A program made the position numbers and the translations under genes. Of a DNA stretch of 64,000 bases, positions 34,860-42,903 are shown piece after piece. The notes under the pieces were generated by a model that saw only the letters and a list, made by a program, of their open reading frames with translations, did not search any database and had not been told where the DNA came from. The DNA comes from Actinocatenispora rupis (GTDB taxonomy: Bacteria > Actinomycetota > Actinomycetes > Mycobacteriales > Micromonosporaceae): positions 152,123-216,122 of the forward strand of contig NZ_BOMB01000015.1 of NCBI RefSeq assembly GCF_016861975.1, in the 5' to 3' direction. Numbering within the stretch: the first letter of the stretch is position 1; every line of letters starts with the position of its first letter.

Positions 34860-35480
34860 ATGCGGGTGACGGTTCTGGGGGCGACCGGGGGCGTCGGCAC
34901 GTCCGTGGTCGGGCAGGCGCTCGACCGGGGGTACGAGGTGGTGGCGGTGGTGCGCGACCGCGCCCGGCTGTCCGTACCGGACCGCGACGGTCTGTCCGTG
35001 GTCACTGCCGACCCGCTGGACGCGCAGTCGATCGCGCCGGCGGTGAAGGACGCGGACGCGGTCGTCTCCGCGCTCGGTACCCGGACGAAGGGGCCGACGA
35101 CGGTGTGCACCGACGGCGTACGCGCGATCGTCGCGACGGGGACGACGGCGCGGGTCGTGTCGGTCAGCGCCAGCGGCGCGTACGTGGACGAGGGTGACGG
35201 GATCGCCGCCCGGTACGTGGTGAAACCGTTGCTGCGGCGGCTGTTGCGGGAGGGGTTCACCGACACCCGGCGCGCCGACGACCTGCTGCGCGCCAGCGAC
35301 ACGGAATGGACGATCGTACGGCCGCCGAAGCTGACCGACGGTCCGACGCGCGGGACGTACCGGACGGCGGTGGACCGGAACGTGGGGATCCGGATCTCGC
35401 GCGGCGACGTGGCGCACGCGATCCTCGCCGCCCTGGCCGATCCGGCCACCGTACGACACGTGCTCGGCGTCGGGTACTGA
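34860..35480 (+). CDS. NAD(P)-binding NmrA/SDR-a-like oxidoreductase
   Basis: A 206-residue atypical SDR. It has the cofactor loop VTVLGATGGVGTSVVGQAL at ~residues 3-21, VVRDRARL after beta2, VVSALGT (~70), VVSVSASGAY (~102) with no classical YxxxK, and TIVRPPKLTDGPTRGTYR (~155). Such proteins act as NADPH sensors or reductases of quinones and flavins. ATG 34860 has a weak ribosome site (AAGCGAGCAGGGGG). It is the probable target of the divergent TetR, so its substrate may be the inducer. Confidence 0.85.
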   Translation: MRVTVLGATGGVGTSVVGQALDRGYEVVAVVRDRARLSVPDRDGLSVVTADPLDAQSIAPAVKDADAVVSALGTRTKGPTTVCTDGVRAIVATGTTARVVSVSASGAYVDEGDGIAARYVVKPLLRRLLREGFTDTRRADDLLRASDTEWTIVRPPKLTDGPTRGTYRTAVDRNVGIRISRGDVAHAILAALADPATVRHVLGVGY

Positions 35481-35486
35481 GCCGGT

Positions 35487-36542
35487 TCAGCCGACGGTGT
35501 CGACGATCTCGCCGGTGGTGGGGTCGCGGATGTCGGAGCGCTCGATCTGCACGGTGAGCTGCGGGACGCTGCCCATCGTGACGCTGCTCTGCTTGGGGCG
35601 CAACAGATCCGCGAGTTCGGCGACGGCGTGCGGCGGCAGCGTGAGCAGCAGGTCGTCGCCGTCGGCCGTCGCGGCGAAGTCGGCGCCGGGCCGGAACGTG
35701 ATCTGCCGGTGCGTACCGGCGACCGTCAGCTCCCGCCCGTACGGCAGGCGCCCGGTGAGCAGCGCAGCCACGCTGGGCGCCGGGTGCGCGCCGACGGTCA
35801 CGGTGACGCGCCCGCGGCGTACCGCGAAGTCGGCGACGTCGACGTGCACGTGGCCGGTGGACGAGCCGTCGGCGGCGATGCCCGCGTGCACGGTGCTGGC
35901 GATGTGCTCGTCGGTGTGCAGCGACTCCCGGTCCGGATCCGTTATCAGCAAAGGGATCCGGGTCGCGAGCGCGTCGAGTACGGCGGTCGTGTTCCACCGC
36001 TGCGTCGCCTCGTACTCCTCGGCGGTGAGGCCGACGATCTGGAGGAACCGGACCGTACCGTTCGGCGTGCCGATGGTGCCCAGCTCGGGATCGAGTACGA
36101 AACCGGCGGCGCACAGCAGGGTCGTCGGCCGGTCGGCGTCGATCGGGCCGGCGAGGTTCAGGTGGTGGCCGGGCTCGAACCAGTTGCCGCTCTGGAACAC
36201 GTACCGCGCGAGGTTCTGCAGCAGGTTGAGCGCCCACGCCGGCGGCTCGGTCTCGTCCGCACGCCGCGCCAGCCGGATCGTGAACTCGAAGCCCCAGCCG
36301 GACTCCGCCGCGTCCGCCGACTCCTTGCCGTACAGCTCGGACATCCCGTAGCTGACGAGGTGCCAGTGCGGCACCGGATCCTCCCGCGGGTACGCCCGGA
36401 TGACGTCCAGCGGGTCGGGACCGCCGAGCCGCCACGAGATCAGCGTCCCGTACGCCTGCGGCTCGACCCCCGCGTACCGGGCGTCGAGGACGGCGTCGAT
36501 CGCGTCCTGGCCCGGTGCGCCGGTATCGGGGGGTTCCGACAT
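35487..36542 (-). CDS. Suppressor-of-fused (SUFU) domain protein
   Basis: A 351-residue protein with ATG 36542 after GGAGGACGG. The SUFU-type core is visible: DPLDVIRAYPREDPVPHWHLVSYGMSEL style text at ~residues 45-75, followed by SGWGFEFTIRLAR (~85), WALNLLQNLARYVF (~107) and NWFEPGHHLNLAGPI. The C-terminal ~150 residues form a separate beta-rich region (VTVTVGAHPAPS, THRQITFRPG). Bacterial SUFU proteins often act as immunity proteins of polymorphic toxins. No toxin is adjacent, so it may be an orphan immunity or housekeeping binder. It is followed tail to tail by the oxidoreductase. Confidence 0.82.
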   Translation of the reverse strand: MSEPPDTGAPGQDAIDAVLDARYAGVEPQAYGTLISWRLGGPDPLDVIRAYPREDPVPHWHLVSYGMSELYGKESADAAESGWGFEFTIRLARRADETEPPAWALNLLQNLARYVFQSGNWFEPGHHLNLAGPIDADRPTTLLCAAGFVLDPELGTIGTPNGTVRFLQIVGLTAEEYEATQRWNTTAVLDALATRIPLLITDPDRESLHTDEHIASTVHAGIAADGSSTGHVHVDVADFAVRRGRVTVTVGAHPAPSVAALLTGRLPYGRELTVAGTHRQITFRPGADFAATADGDDLLLTLPPHAVAELADLLRPKQSSVTMGSVPQLTVQIERSDIRDPTTGEIVDTVG

Positions 36543-36556
36543 CCGTCCTCCGTCCC

Positions 36557-37294
36557 TCAGGTACGGCTGGTCGTCCGCTCCGCGGCGGCGATGGCGTCGA
36601 TCCTCGCCTCGTCCGCGTTGCGGCACAACACGACCGACGCGCCGATCGCCAGCGGCGCGAGCAGCCACGCCATCGGGTCCGGCTCGCCGTCCACCGGTAC
36701 CAGCAGGCGGCCGCCGGGCAGCAGGCCGGACTCGCCCGCGTGCCGGCGCGCCCGCGCCATCAGCTCGGCCTGGCTGACCGGCGCGGGGCCGAGGAGCGCC
36801 GGGGCGTCCGGATCCACCGGCGCCGGGACGAACCGGTCACCGTACTGCCGGACCTCGACCACGAAGTCCGCCGCGCCGGGCGGCACCTCGGCCAGCGGCG
36901 CCGCCATCGGCCGCAACCCCAGCAGGTACGTCTCCGCCGGGCGCAGGTCGCGCAGCTCGGCGAGCCGCCCCGGCGTACCGAAGGCGACGTCGACGGGGGC
37001 GGCGTCCGCCTCGGGCACCGTCCGCACCGGTACGCCCGCGGCGAAGCAGCCGAGCAGCACCGCGGCGGTCTGCCAGTGCGCGGGCAGCAGTACGCCGGCG
37101 GTGTCGTCGGGCCCCAGCCCGGCGCCGTCGACGAGCATGTTCGCGGTCTTCGCGACCCAGTTGTCCAGCGTCACCGCGGACAGCTCGGTCCGCTCGCCCA
37201 GCGACTCGTCGTAGTACGTCAGCAACGGGCGGTTCGGGTCGGCACGCAGCGCCGCGGCCAACGCCCCCGCGGCCGTCGACTCCTCGGTACTCAC
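36557..37294 (-). CDS. TIGR03089 family protein (AMP-ligase-like N-terminal fragment family)
   Basis: A 245-residue actinobacterial protein resembling the first half of adenylate-forming enzymes: PLLTYYDESLGERTELSAVTLDNWVAKTANML (described in parts: TYYDE at ~26, LDNWVAKTAN at ~43) and PAHWQTAAVLLGCFAAG (~70). It lacks the P-loop and catalytic domain, so it is not an active ligase. The family usually lies near the mannose/WhiB region. GTG 37294 follows GAGGAGG with 7-base spacing. The SUFU gene follows after 14 bases, probably on the same mRNA. Function is unknown. Confidence 0.8.
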   Translation of the reverse strand: MSTEESTAAGALAAALRADPNRPLLTYYDESLGERTELSAVTLDNWVAKTANMLVDGAGLGPDDTAGVLLPAHWQTAAVLLGCFAAGVPVRTVPEADAAPVDVAFGTPGRLAELRDLRPAETYLLGLRPMAAPLAEVPPGAADFVVEVRQYGDRFVPAPVDPDAPALLGPAPVSQAELMARARRHAGESGLLPGGRLLVPVDGEPDPMAWLLAPLAIGASVVLCRNADEARIDAIAAAERTTSRT

Positions 37295-37587
37295 CGGCAC
37301 ACCTCCTCGGAGGTGTCGACGGTAGCCGGTCGCCGGCACGGACCGTCATGGACACCCGCCCGTACGGGCGCGCGTGGTGGGCGACACACGGGTCAACGTA
37401 AGGTGAAGATGGCGATGCGGTCGGGGCTCGACCGCCGTGGCGGACGCCACGGACAGCGGTTCCGGCATAGACTTGGCGACCGGCACCGGTGGTGCGGCGG
37501 GTCATGGGGATCCGCAAAGGTACGCGTACCGCCGGTGAAAGATGTGACTCCGCGTATGTGCGGAGCGGCTCCAGGGGAGTGGTCTTG

Positions 37588-38724
37588 GTGACCGGTGTCG
37601 AGCTGCCCCGGGTGCTGTTCGACGCGACGAGCGTGCCCGCCGACCGAGGTGGCGTCGGACGGTACGTGGACGGCCTGCTGCGGGCGCTGTCCGGCGTCCA
37701 CGACGGGCTGACGGTGGTGTGCCAGCGCACCGACGCGGAGCGGTACGCGCGGCTCATGCCGCACGCCGAGATCGTGACCGGGCCGGCGGCGGTGTCGCAC
37801 CGCCCGGCCCGGCTGGCCTGGGAACAGACCGGCCTGCCGCTGCTCGCGCAGCAGCACAACGCGCAGGTGATCCACTCGCCGTTCTACACCTGCCCGCTGC
37901 GGGCGTCCTGCCCGGTCACGGTGACCGTGCACGACGCGACGTTCTTCACCGAACCGGACCATTACGAGAAGGCCCGTGGCACGTTCTTCCGGTCGGCGAT
38001 CAAGACGTCGCTGCGTCGCGCCGCCCGGGTCATCGTGCCGAGCAAGGCGACCCGGGACGAGCTGATCCGGCTGCTCGACGCCGACCCGACCCGGGTCGAC
38101 GTGGCGTACCACGGGGTCGAGCCGGAGGCGTTCCACCCGCCGTCGGAGGACGAGAAGGCCCGGGTGCGGGCGCGCCTCGGCCTCGCCGACCATGACTACG
38201 TGGCGTTCCTGGGGGCGAAGGAGCCCCGGAAGAACGTGCCCGAGCTGATCCGCGGCTGGGTACGCGCGGTCGCCGGTCGGGAGGACCCGCCCGCGCTGGT
38301 GCTCGCCGGCGGCAACGGCCACGACGACGAGATCGACAAGGCGGTCGCGGAGGTGCCGGGCCACCTGCGCCTGCTGCGCCCCGGCTACCTGCGGTACGCG
38401 GACCTGCCCGGCTACCTGGGCGGCGCGCTCGTCGCGGCGTACCCGTCGCACGGGGAGGGGTTCGGGCTGCCCGTGCTGGAGGCCATGGCCTGCGGCGCGC
38501 CGGTGCTGACCACGCCGCGGCTGTCGCTGCCCGAGGTCGGCGGCGACGCGGTGGCGTACACGGGGGAGTCGGCCGCGGAGATCGGCCGCGACCTGGCCGC
38601 GCTGCTCGACGACGACGCCCGGCGTGCCGACCTGGGCCGCCGCGGGTACGAGCGGTCCCGGGAGTTCACCTGGGACCAGAGCGCCGACGTGCACATCGCC
38701 GCCTGGCGCCGCGCGATCGGGTGA
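37588..38724 (+). CDS. Family 4-type glycosyltransferase, mannosyltransferase-like
   Basis: A 378-residue GT-B enzyme. The N-terminus has VLFDATSVPADRGGVGRYVDGLL, with the Gly-rich acceptor/donor loop. Later parts include IVPSKATRDELIRLL (~residue 150), VAYHGVEPEAFHPP, FLGAKEPRKNVPELI (~210), and SHGEGFGLPVLEAMACGAPVLT (~290-311) with the E-x7-E motif. Position directly before GDP-mannose pyrophosphorylase suggests a GDP-mannose-dependent transferase building cell-envelope mannan or a rhamnosyl-type linker (inference). GTG 37588 lies 8 bases after GGGGAG; TTG 37585 is an alternative. Confidence 0.87.
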   Translation: MTGVELPRVLFDATSVPADRGGVGRYVDGLLRALSGVHDGLTVVCQRTDAERYARLMPHAEIVTGPAAVSHRPARLAWEQTGLPLLAQQHNAQVIHSPFYTCPLRASCPVTVTVHDATFFTEPDHYEKARGTFFRSAIKTSLRRAARVIVPSKATRDELIRLLDADPTRVDVAYHGVEPEAFHPPSEDEKARVRARLGLADHDYVAFLGAKEPRKNVPELIRGWVRAVAGREDPPALVLAGGNGHDDEIDKAVAEVPGHLRLLRPGYLRYADLPGYLGGALVAAYPSHGEGFGLPVLEAMACGAPVLTTPRLSLPEVGGDAVAYTGESAAEIGRDLAALLDDDARRADLGRRGYERSREFTWDQSADVHIAAWRRAIG

Positions 38725-38833
38725 CACCCGCCGTTCCGACGAACTTCTGCCCGTCACCGCGTACCAGGTGGCGGGCAGCGTCGGTGCAGGAGTTTCGCAG
38801 GGAGTTTTCAGGCGGGACGGTTAGGGTGCCGAG

Positions 38834-39940
38834 ATGAACAGCGGCGGGTTCTACGCGGTGATACCGGCGGGTGGCAGCGGCACGCGGCTGTGGCCGCTGT
38901 CGCGGTCGGGCCGGCCCAAGTTCCTGCACCACCTGACCGGCTCGGACCGGACCCTGTTGCAGGCGACGGTGGACCGGCTGGCCCCGCTCGCCACCCCCGA
39001 CCGGACGTACGTGGTGACCGGCGTGGCGCACGCCACCGGTGTGGCGCGGCAGCTGCCGGCGCTGCCGGCGGACAACATCCTGGTCGAGCCGTCGCCGCGG
39101 GAGTCGTGCGCGGCGATCGGGCTGGCCGCGATGGTCATCGCCCGGCGCGACCCGGACGCGGTGATGGGCTCGTTCGCCGCCGACCATCTGGTACGGCAAC
39201 AGCCGCTGTTCACCGCCGCGGTGCGTACGGCGATCGACACGGCCGGTGCGGGATACCTGACGACGATCGGGATCACGCCGACCCACCCCGAGACCGGGTA
39301 CGGCTACCTGCGCTGCGGCGGGATGCTGGGCGACGGGCCGGCGAAGCTGGTCGGCGAGTTCAAGGAGAAACCGTCGCACGACGTGGCCGTCGGGTACGTC
39401 GAGTCCGGGCGGTACCTGTGGAACGCCAGCATGTTCGTGTGGAAGGTGGACGTGTTCCTGGCGGAGTTGGCGCGCCAGCAACCGGAGCTGCACGACGGGC
39501 TGAGCCGGATCGTGGCGCGCTGGGACACCGCCGACCGGGAGGACGTCCTCGGCGAGGTGTGGCCGACGCTGCCGAAGATCTCCGTCGACTACGCGGTGAT
39601 GGAGGGCGCGGCCGAGGCGGGCCGGGTCGCGACCGTACCGGGTGACTTCGGGTGGAACGACGTGGGCGACTTCCACACGCTCGGCGTGGTGCTGCCGATG
39701 GACGACGACGGGAACGTGGTGGTCCGCGGCGAGGACCGGGGCGGCGAGGTGCTGTCGGTCGACTCGCACGACACGGTCGTCGTACCGCGGTCGGGCCGGC
39801 TCGTCGCGGCGCTCGGCGTGGACGACCTGATCGTGGTGGACACCGCGGACGCGGTGCTGGTCTGCCCGCGCAGCCGGGCCCAGGACGTGAAGAAGCTGGT
39901 GGACCGGCTGCGCGAGCGCGGCGACCGCGAGCTCATCTGA
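38834..39940 (+). CDS. manC: Mannose-1-phosphate guanylyltransferase
   Basis: A 368-residue nucleotidyltransferase making GDP-mannose from GTP and mannose-1-phosphate. The signature is PAGGSGTRLWPLSRSGRPKF (~residues 11-30), then EPSPRESCAAIGLAA (~90), SFAADHLV (~115), ETGYGYLR, FKEKPS (sugar-phosphate Lys) and WNASMFVWKVDVFL (~200). It is short and lacks the C-terminal phosphomannose isomerase domain, as in actinobacteria. TAGGGT lies 6 bases before the ATG, so the mRNA may be leaderless. Together with manB and manA in this window it completes mannose-6-P to GDP-mannose. Confidence 0.93.
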   Translation: MNSGGFYAVIPAGGSGTRLWPLSRSGRPKFLHHLTGSDRTLLQATVDRLAPLATPDRTYVVTGVAHATGVARQLPALPADNILVEPSPRESCAAIGLAAMVIARRDPDAVMGSFAADHLVRQQPLFTAAVRTAIDTAGAGYLTTIGITPTHPETGYGYLRCGGMLGDGPAKLVGEFKEKPSHDVAVGYVESGRYLWNASMFVWKVDVFLAELARQQPELHDGLSRIVARWDTADREDVLGEVWPTLPKISVDYAVMEGAAEAGRVATVPGDFGWNDVGDFHTLGVVLPMDDDGNVVVRGEDRGGEVLSVDSHDTVVVPRSGRLVAALGVDDLIVVDTADAVLVCPRSRAQDVKKLVDRLRERGDRELI

Positions 39941-39998
39941 CCGGCGCGCGACCGGCCGGTTCCCGACCCGACCCGAGGTACGGCGCGCGCCGGGACGG

Positions 39999-40538
39999 TC
40001 AGGCCGGGTGCCGGGCGGCCATCGCCAGCGCGGGGGCGATCAGCCGCTCCGTGGCGTCGGCCAGCGGCGACGGCAGCTCACCCGGGCGGAACCAGCCCAG
40101 CGCCGCCGACTCGTCGCTGACCAGTTCCCGCGCGCCCGGCGGCGCGACCACCACGTACCGGACGTCGTGGTGGTACGACGGGCGACCGCCGCACGTCACC
40201 TCGTGGATGTCCACGTCGATCGGTTCGGGTACCAGCCGCAGCCCGGCGATGCCGGACTCCTCGGTCGCCTCGCGCAGCGCCGCCGCCGCCAGTGACGTGT
40301 CGGCCGGCTCGCAGTGCCCGCCGAGCTGCATCCAGCGCCGGATCCGCCCGTGCAGGCAGAGCAGCACCCGCTCGTACGCGTGGTCGAGCACCAGCGCGCT
40401 CGCGGTGACGTGCCCGGCCGGGTGCGCGCGGTACATGGCGTCGGGCCCGGCCGACAGCAGCGCGAGCGTACGGTCCCGGGCGGGCTCGGGGCGCCAGTCG
40501 GTCAGCACCCGCACGGCGTCGTCGTACAGCGGGGTCAT
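39999..40538 (-). CDS. NUDIX hydrolase
   Basis: A 179-residue pyrophosphohydrolase with an almost canonical NUDIX box running from GGHCEPADTSLAAAALREAT to EESG (~residues 73-96; REATEESG keeps the catalytic Glu residues). VTASALVLDHAYERVLLCLH precedes it. The substrate is an NDP-linked metabolite but cannot be told. ATG 40538 overlaps the TGA of fbiB by one base (TGATG), so it is the last gene of the fbiA-fbiB-NUDIX operon. Confidence 0.88.
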   Translation of the reverse strand: MTPLYDDAVRVLTDWRPEPARDRTLALLSAGPDAMYRAHPAGHVTASALVLDHAYERVLLCLHGRIRRWMQLGGHCEPADTSLAAAALREATEESGIAGLRLVPEPIDVDIHEVTCGGRPSYHHDVRYVVVAPPGARELVSDESAALGWFRPGELPSPLADATERLIAPALAMAARHPA

Positions 40539-41806
40539 CAGCGCTCCAGGTACGCGTCGCCGGGGTCGCCGTCGGCCGGTTCGACCGGCTTGGCCGGCCA
40601 GCCCGCCGCGGACACGCCCAGGAACTGCCACGTCGCGGGTACGTCGAGCGCCGCGCCCAGCGCCACCGGGTCGGGCGGGTCGACCAGCCCGGGACTGACG
40701 AGCACGTGCACCAGGCCCTCCGCGGTCAGCGCCTCCGCGGTCGCCGCGATCCCGTCCATCTGGCGCAGGACGCCGGCCATCGCCTCGGGGTCGTCCTCGT
40801 CCAGGTCGAACGCGTCCATCGGCACCGTACGGAACGCGACCAGGAGTACCGGGGCGTGCGCGACCAGGTCCTCGTCGTACGGGCCCGGCAGGACGGCGGC
40901 CAGCGCGGCGCGGGCCGCCGGCGACTGCACCCGCACGTACCGCCAGAGGTCGGGTTCGCTGGCCTGGCCGCGCATCACCGCCACCGCCCGGCGTACGGGC
41001 GGGTCGGGCACGGGCTCCGGTGACAGCTCCTCGCCGGCCAGCCGTACGGCGAGGACGTCGCGGCGGCCGGCGGCGCGCGCCTCGGCCGTACCGAGGGCGA
41101 ACATGTCGGACTCCAGCGGCCGTACCAGCGCCGCCGCGCCCGGGCCGTCGTCGGCCGGCAGCGGACCGAGCCCGCGCACCACCGCCACCGGTACGCCGGA
41201 TGTCTTGCCCTTGACCAGATCCGCCGCGCCGGCCAGCTCGTCGATCACCGCGGCGGCCGTCACCGACAGGTCGTTGCCGTACGCGTCGGTCTGGCCGCGG
41301 TGGTCGCGCAGCGGGGCGATCCCGGCCGCGCCGATGGCCACGTCGGTCTGCCCGTCGCGCCACGGCCGGCCCATCGTGTCGGTCACCACGACCGCGACGC
41401 GGATGCCGAGCCGTGCGGCGAGTCCGGCGCGCAGCCGCCGCGCCGACGCGTCCGGATCGAGGGGCAGCAGCGCCAACCGGTCACTGTCCACATTGGACGC
41501 ATCGACCCCGGCCGCGGCCATCACCAGCCCGTGCCGCGTCCGCACGATCCTCGTACGCCCGCGGCTGGCCACCACCGCCGCCGTCTCGGCGTCCACCGCC
41601 GCCAGCCGCGCCGCCTCCCGTCCCGCCGGATCCGGCGGTACGGGCACCAGCCGGCCCTCCGCCTTGCTGACGATCTTGCTGGTCACCACCAGTACGTCGT
41701 CGTCGCGCAGGTCGGCGCCCAGACCGGCGACCAGCGCCGCCAGGTCGTCGCCGGGACGTACCTCGCCGATGCCGGCGAGCGGCACGACCGTGATCGGCTC
41801 AGCCAT
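40538..41806 (-). CDS. fbiB: Coenzyme F420-0:L-glutamate ligase FbiB, short C-terminal domain
   Basis: A 422-residue protein. The N-terminal ~245 residues are the CofE ligase domain that adds glutamates to F420-0 (VVTSKIVSKAEGR, VVTDTMGRPWRDGQTDVAIGAAG split around ~135, LVKGKTSGVPVAVVRGLG ~195). Mycobacterial FbiB is ~448 residues with a nitroreductase-fold reductase at the C-terminus. Here that half is ~170 residues, and I do not see its usual RRSxRxF start; WQFLGVSAAGWPAKP near the end is family-like. It overlaps fbiA by 8 bases. A near-palindrome (41486-41498) related to TCCACWGTGGA sits in frame. Confidence 0.88.
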   Translation of the reverse strand: MAEPITVVPLAGIGEVRPGDDLAALVAGLGADLRDDDVLVVTSKIVSKAEGRLVPVPPDPAGREAARLAAVDAETAAVVASRGRTRIVRTRHGLVMAAAGVDASNVDSDRLALLPLDPDASARRLRAGLAARLGIRVAVVVTDTMGRPWRDGQTDVAIGAAGIAPLRDHRGQTDAYGNDLSVTAAAVIDELAGAADLVKGKTSGVPVAVVRGLGPLPADDGPGAAALVRPLESDMFALGTAEARAAGRRDVLAVRLAGEELSPEPVPDPPVRRAVAVMRGQASEPDLWRYVRVQSPAARAALAAVLPGPYDEDLVAHAPVLLVAFRTVPMDAFDLDEDDPEAMAGVLRQMDGIAATAEALTAEGLVHVLVSPGLVDPPDPVALGAALDVPATWQFLGVSAAGWPAKPVEPADGDPGDAYLER

Positions 41807-42764
41807 CGGCCCGCCCCAGTGTCGCCGCGTCCGCGACGATCGCCGCGGTCTCCGCCTCGTCGGTCATCAGCAGCGGTCGCGCCAGCACCCGCACCCCCGG
41901 TACCTCGGTGTCGGCGTCGCGCTTGTCGACCAGCCACCCGTCCAGCAGCCCGTCCGCACCGGCCGCGCCGTACAGCCGGCCGACTCCGGCGGCGCTCACC
42001 TCGACGCCGATCGTGCGCAGGCACCGGTCCGCCATCCCGCGTACCGGAGCACCGCCGATGATCGGCGACGCCCCCACCACCGGCGCCGCCGCCGACCGCA
42101 CCGCGTCCCGGATCCCCGGTACGGCGAGGATCGGGCCGATGCTGACCACCGGGTTGCTCGGCGCGACGAGTACCAGATCGGCGGCCTCGATCGCGTCGAG
42201 GACACCCGCGGCCGGCGTCGCCGACTCGGCGTCCACGAACACGAACCGCTCCGCCGCGGGCTCCGCGTGGTAGCGCACCCACCATTCCTGGAAGTGCAGC
42301 GCGCGCGGGCCCGGCTCACCCTCGACGGTGGCGACCACGTGGGTCTCCATCCGGTCGTCGGTGGCGGGCAGCAGCGTCACGCCCGGCTGCCACCGCGCGC
42401 ACAGCGCCTCCGTCACCGCGGACAGCGGGTATCCCGCCGCCAGCATCCGGGTACGGACGAGGTGGGTGGCGAGGTCCCGGTCACCGAGGCCGAACCAGCT
42501 CGGGTCCGCCCCGTACGCGGCGAGCTCGTCCCGGACCGCCCACGTCTCCCCGGCCCGGCCCCACCCGCGTTCCGGGTCGGCGCCGCCGCCGAGCGTGTAC
42601 ATGACGCTGTCCAGGTCCGGGCAGATCCGTACGCCGTGCAGGGTGACGTCGTCACCGGTGTTCACGACCGCGGTCACGTGATGGCCGCCCGCGGCGGCGA
42701 AGGCCCGCACACCCTGCAGGAAACGGGCGCCCCCGATGCCGCCGGCCAGTACGACGATGCGCAT
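41799..42764 (-). CDS. fbiA: 2-phospho-L-lactate (phosphoenolpyruvyl) transferase FbiA
   Basis: A 321-residue CofD-family enzyme joining the activated PEP/phospholactyl moiety to the deazaflavin Fo. Motifs: VVLAGGIGGARFLQGV (~residues 4-19), VVNTGDDVTLHGVRICPDLD (~33-52), MYTLGG, LGDRDLATHL (~92), APSNPVVSIGPIL (~200) and GASPIIGGAPVRGMADRCL (~225-243). ATG 42764 is preceded at 7 bases by GAGGAT, a -10-like box of leaderless type; ATG 42773 is an alternative. It is first in the fbiA-fbiB-NUDIX operon, divergent from the Q-rich membrane protein. Confidence 0.93.
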   Translation of the reverse strand: MRIVVLAGGIGGARFLQGVRAFAAAGGHHVTAVVNTGDDVTLHGVRICPDLDSVMYTLGGGADPERGWGRAGETWAVRDELAAYGADPSWFGLGDRDLATHLVRTRMLAAGYPLSAVTEALCARWQPGVTLLPATDDRMETHVVATVEGEPGPRALHFQEWWVRYHAEPAAERFVFVDAESATPAAGVLDAIEAADLVLVAPSNPVVSIGPILAVPGIRDAVRSAAAPVVGASPIIGGAPVRGMADRCLRTIGVEVSAAGVGRLYGAAGADGLLDGWLVDKRDADTEVPGVRVLARPLLMTDEAETAAIVADAATLGRADG

Positions 42765-42903
42765 GCCGACCATCCTCGCGCACGCCCGCGGGAGCGCCGA
42801 CCGGCGGTCCGGTCGTACCAAGATCGGCGACAGGTGGTAACCAGGATGCGCGACGAGGCTAGGCTCGTCGGATATTTGACTGTGCTACCCGAGGGGGAGG
42901 CTC

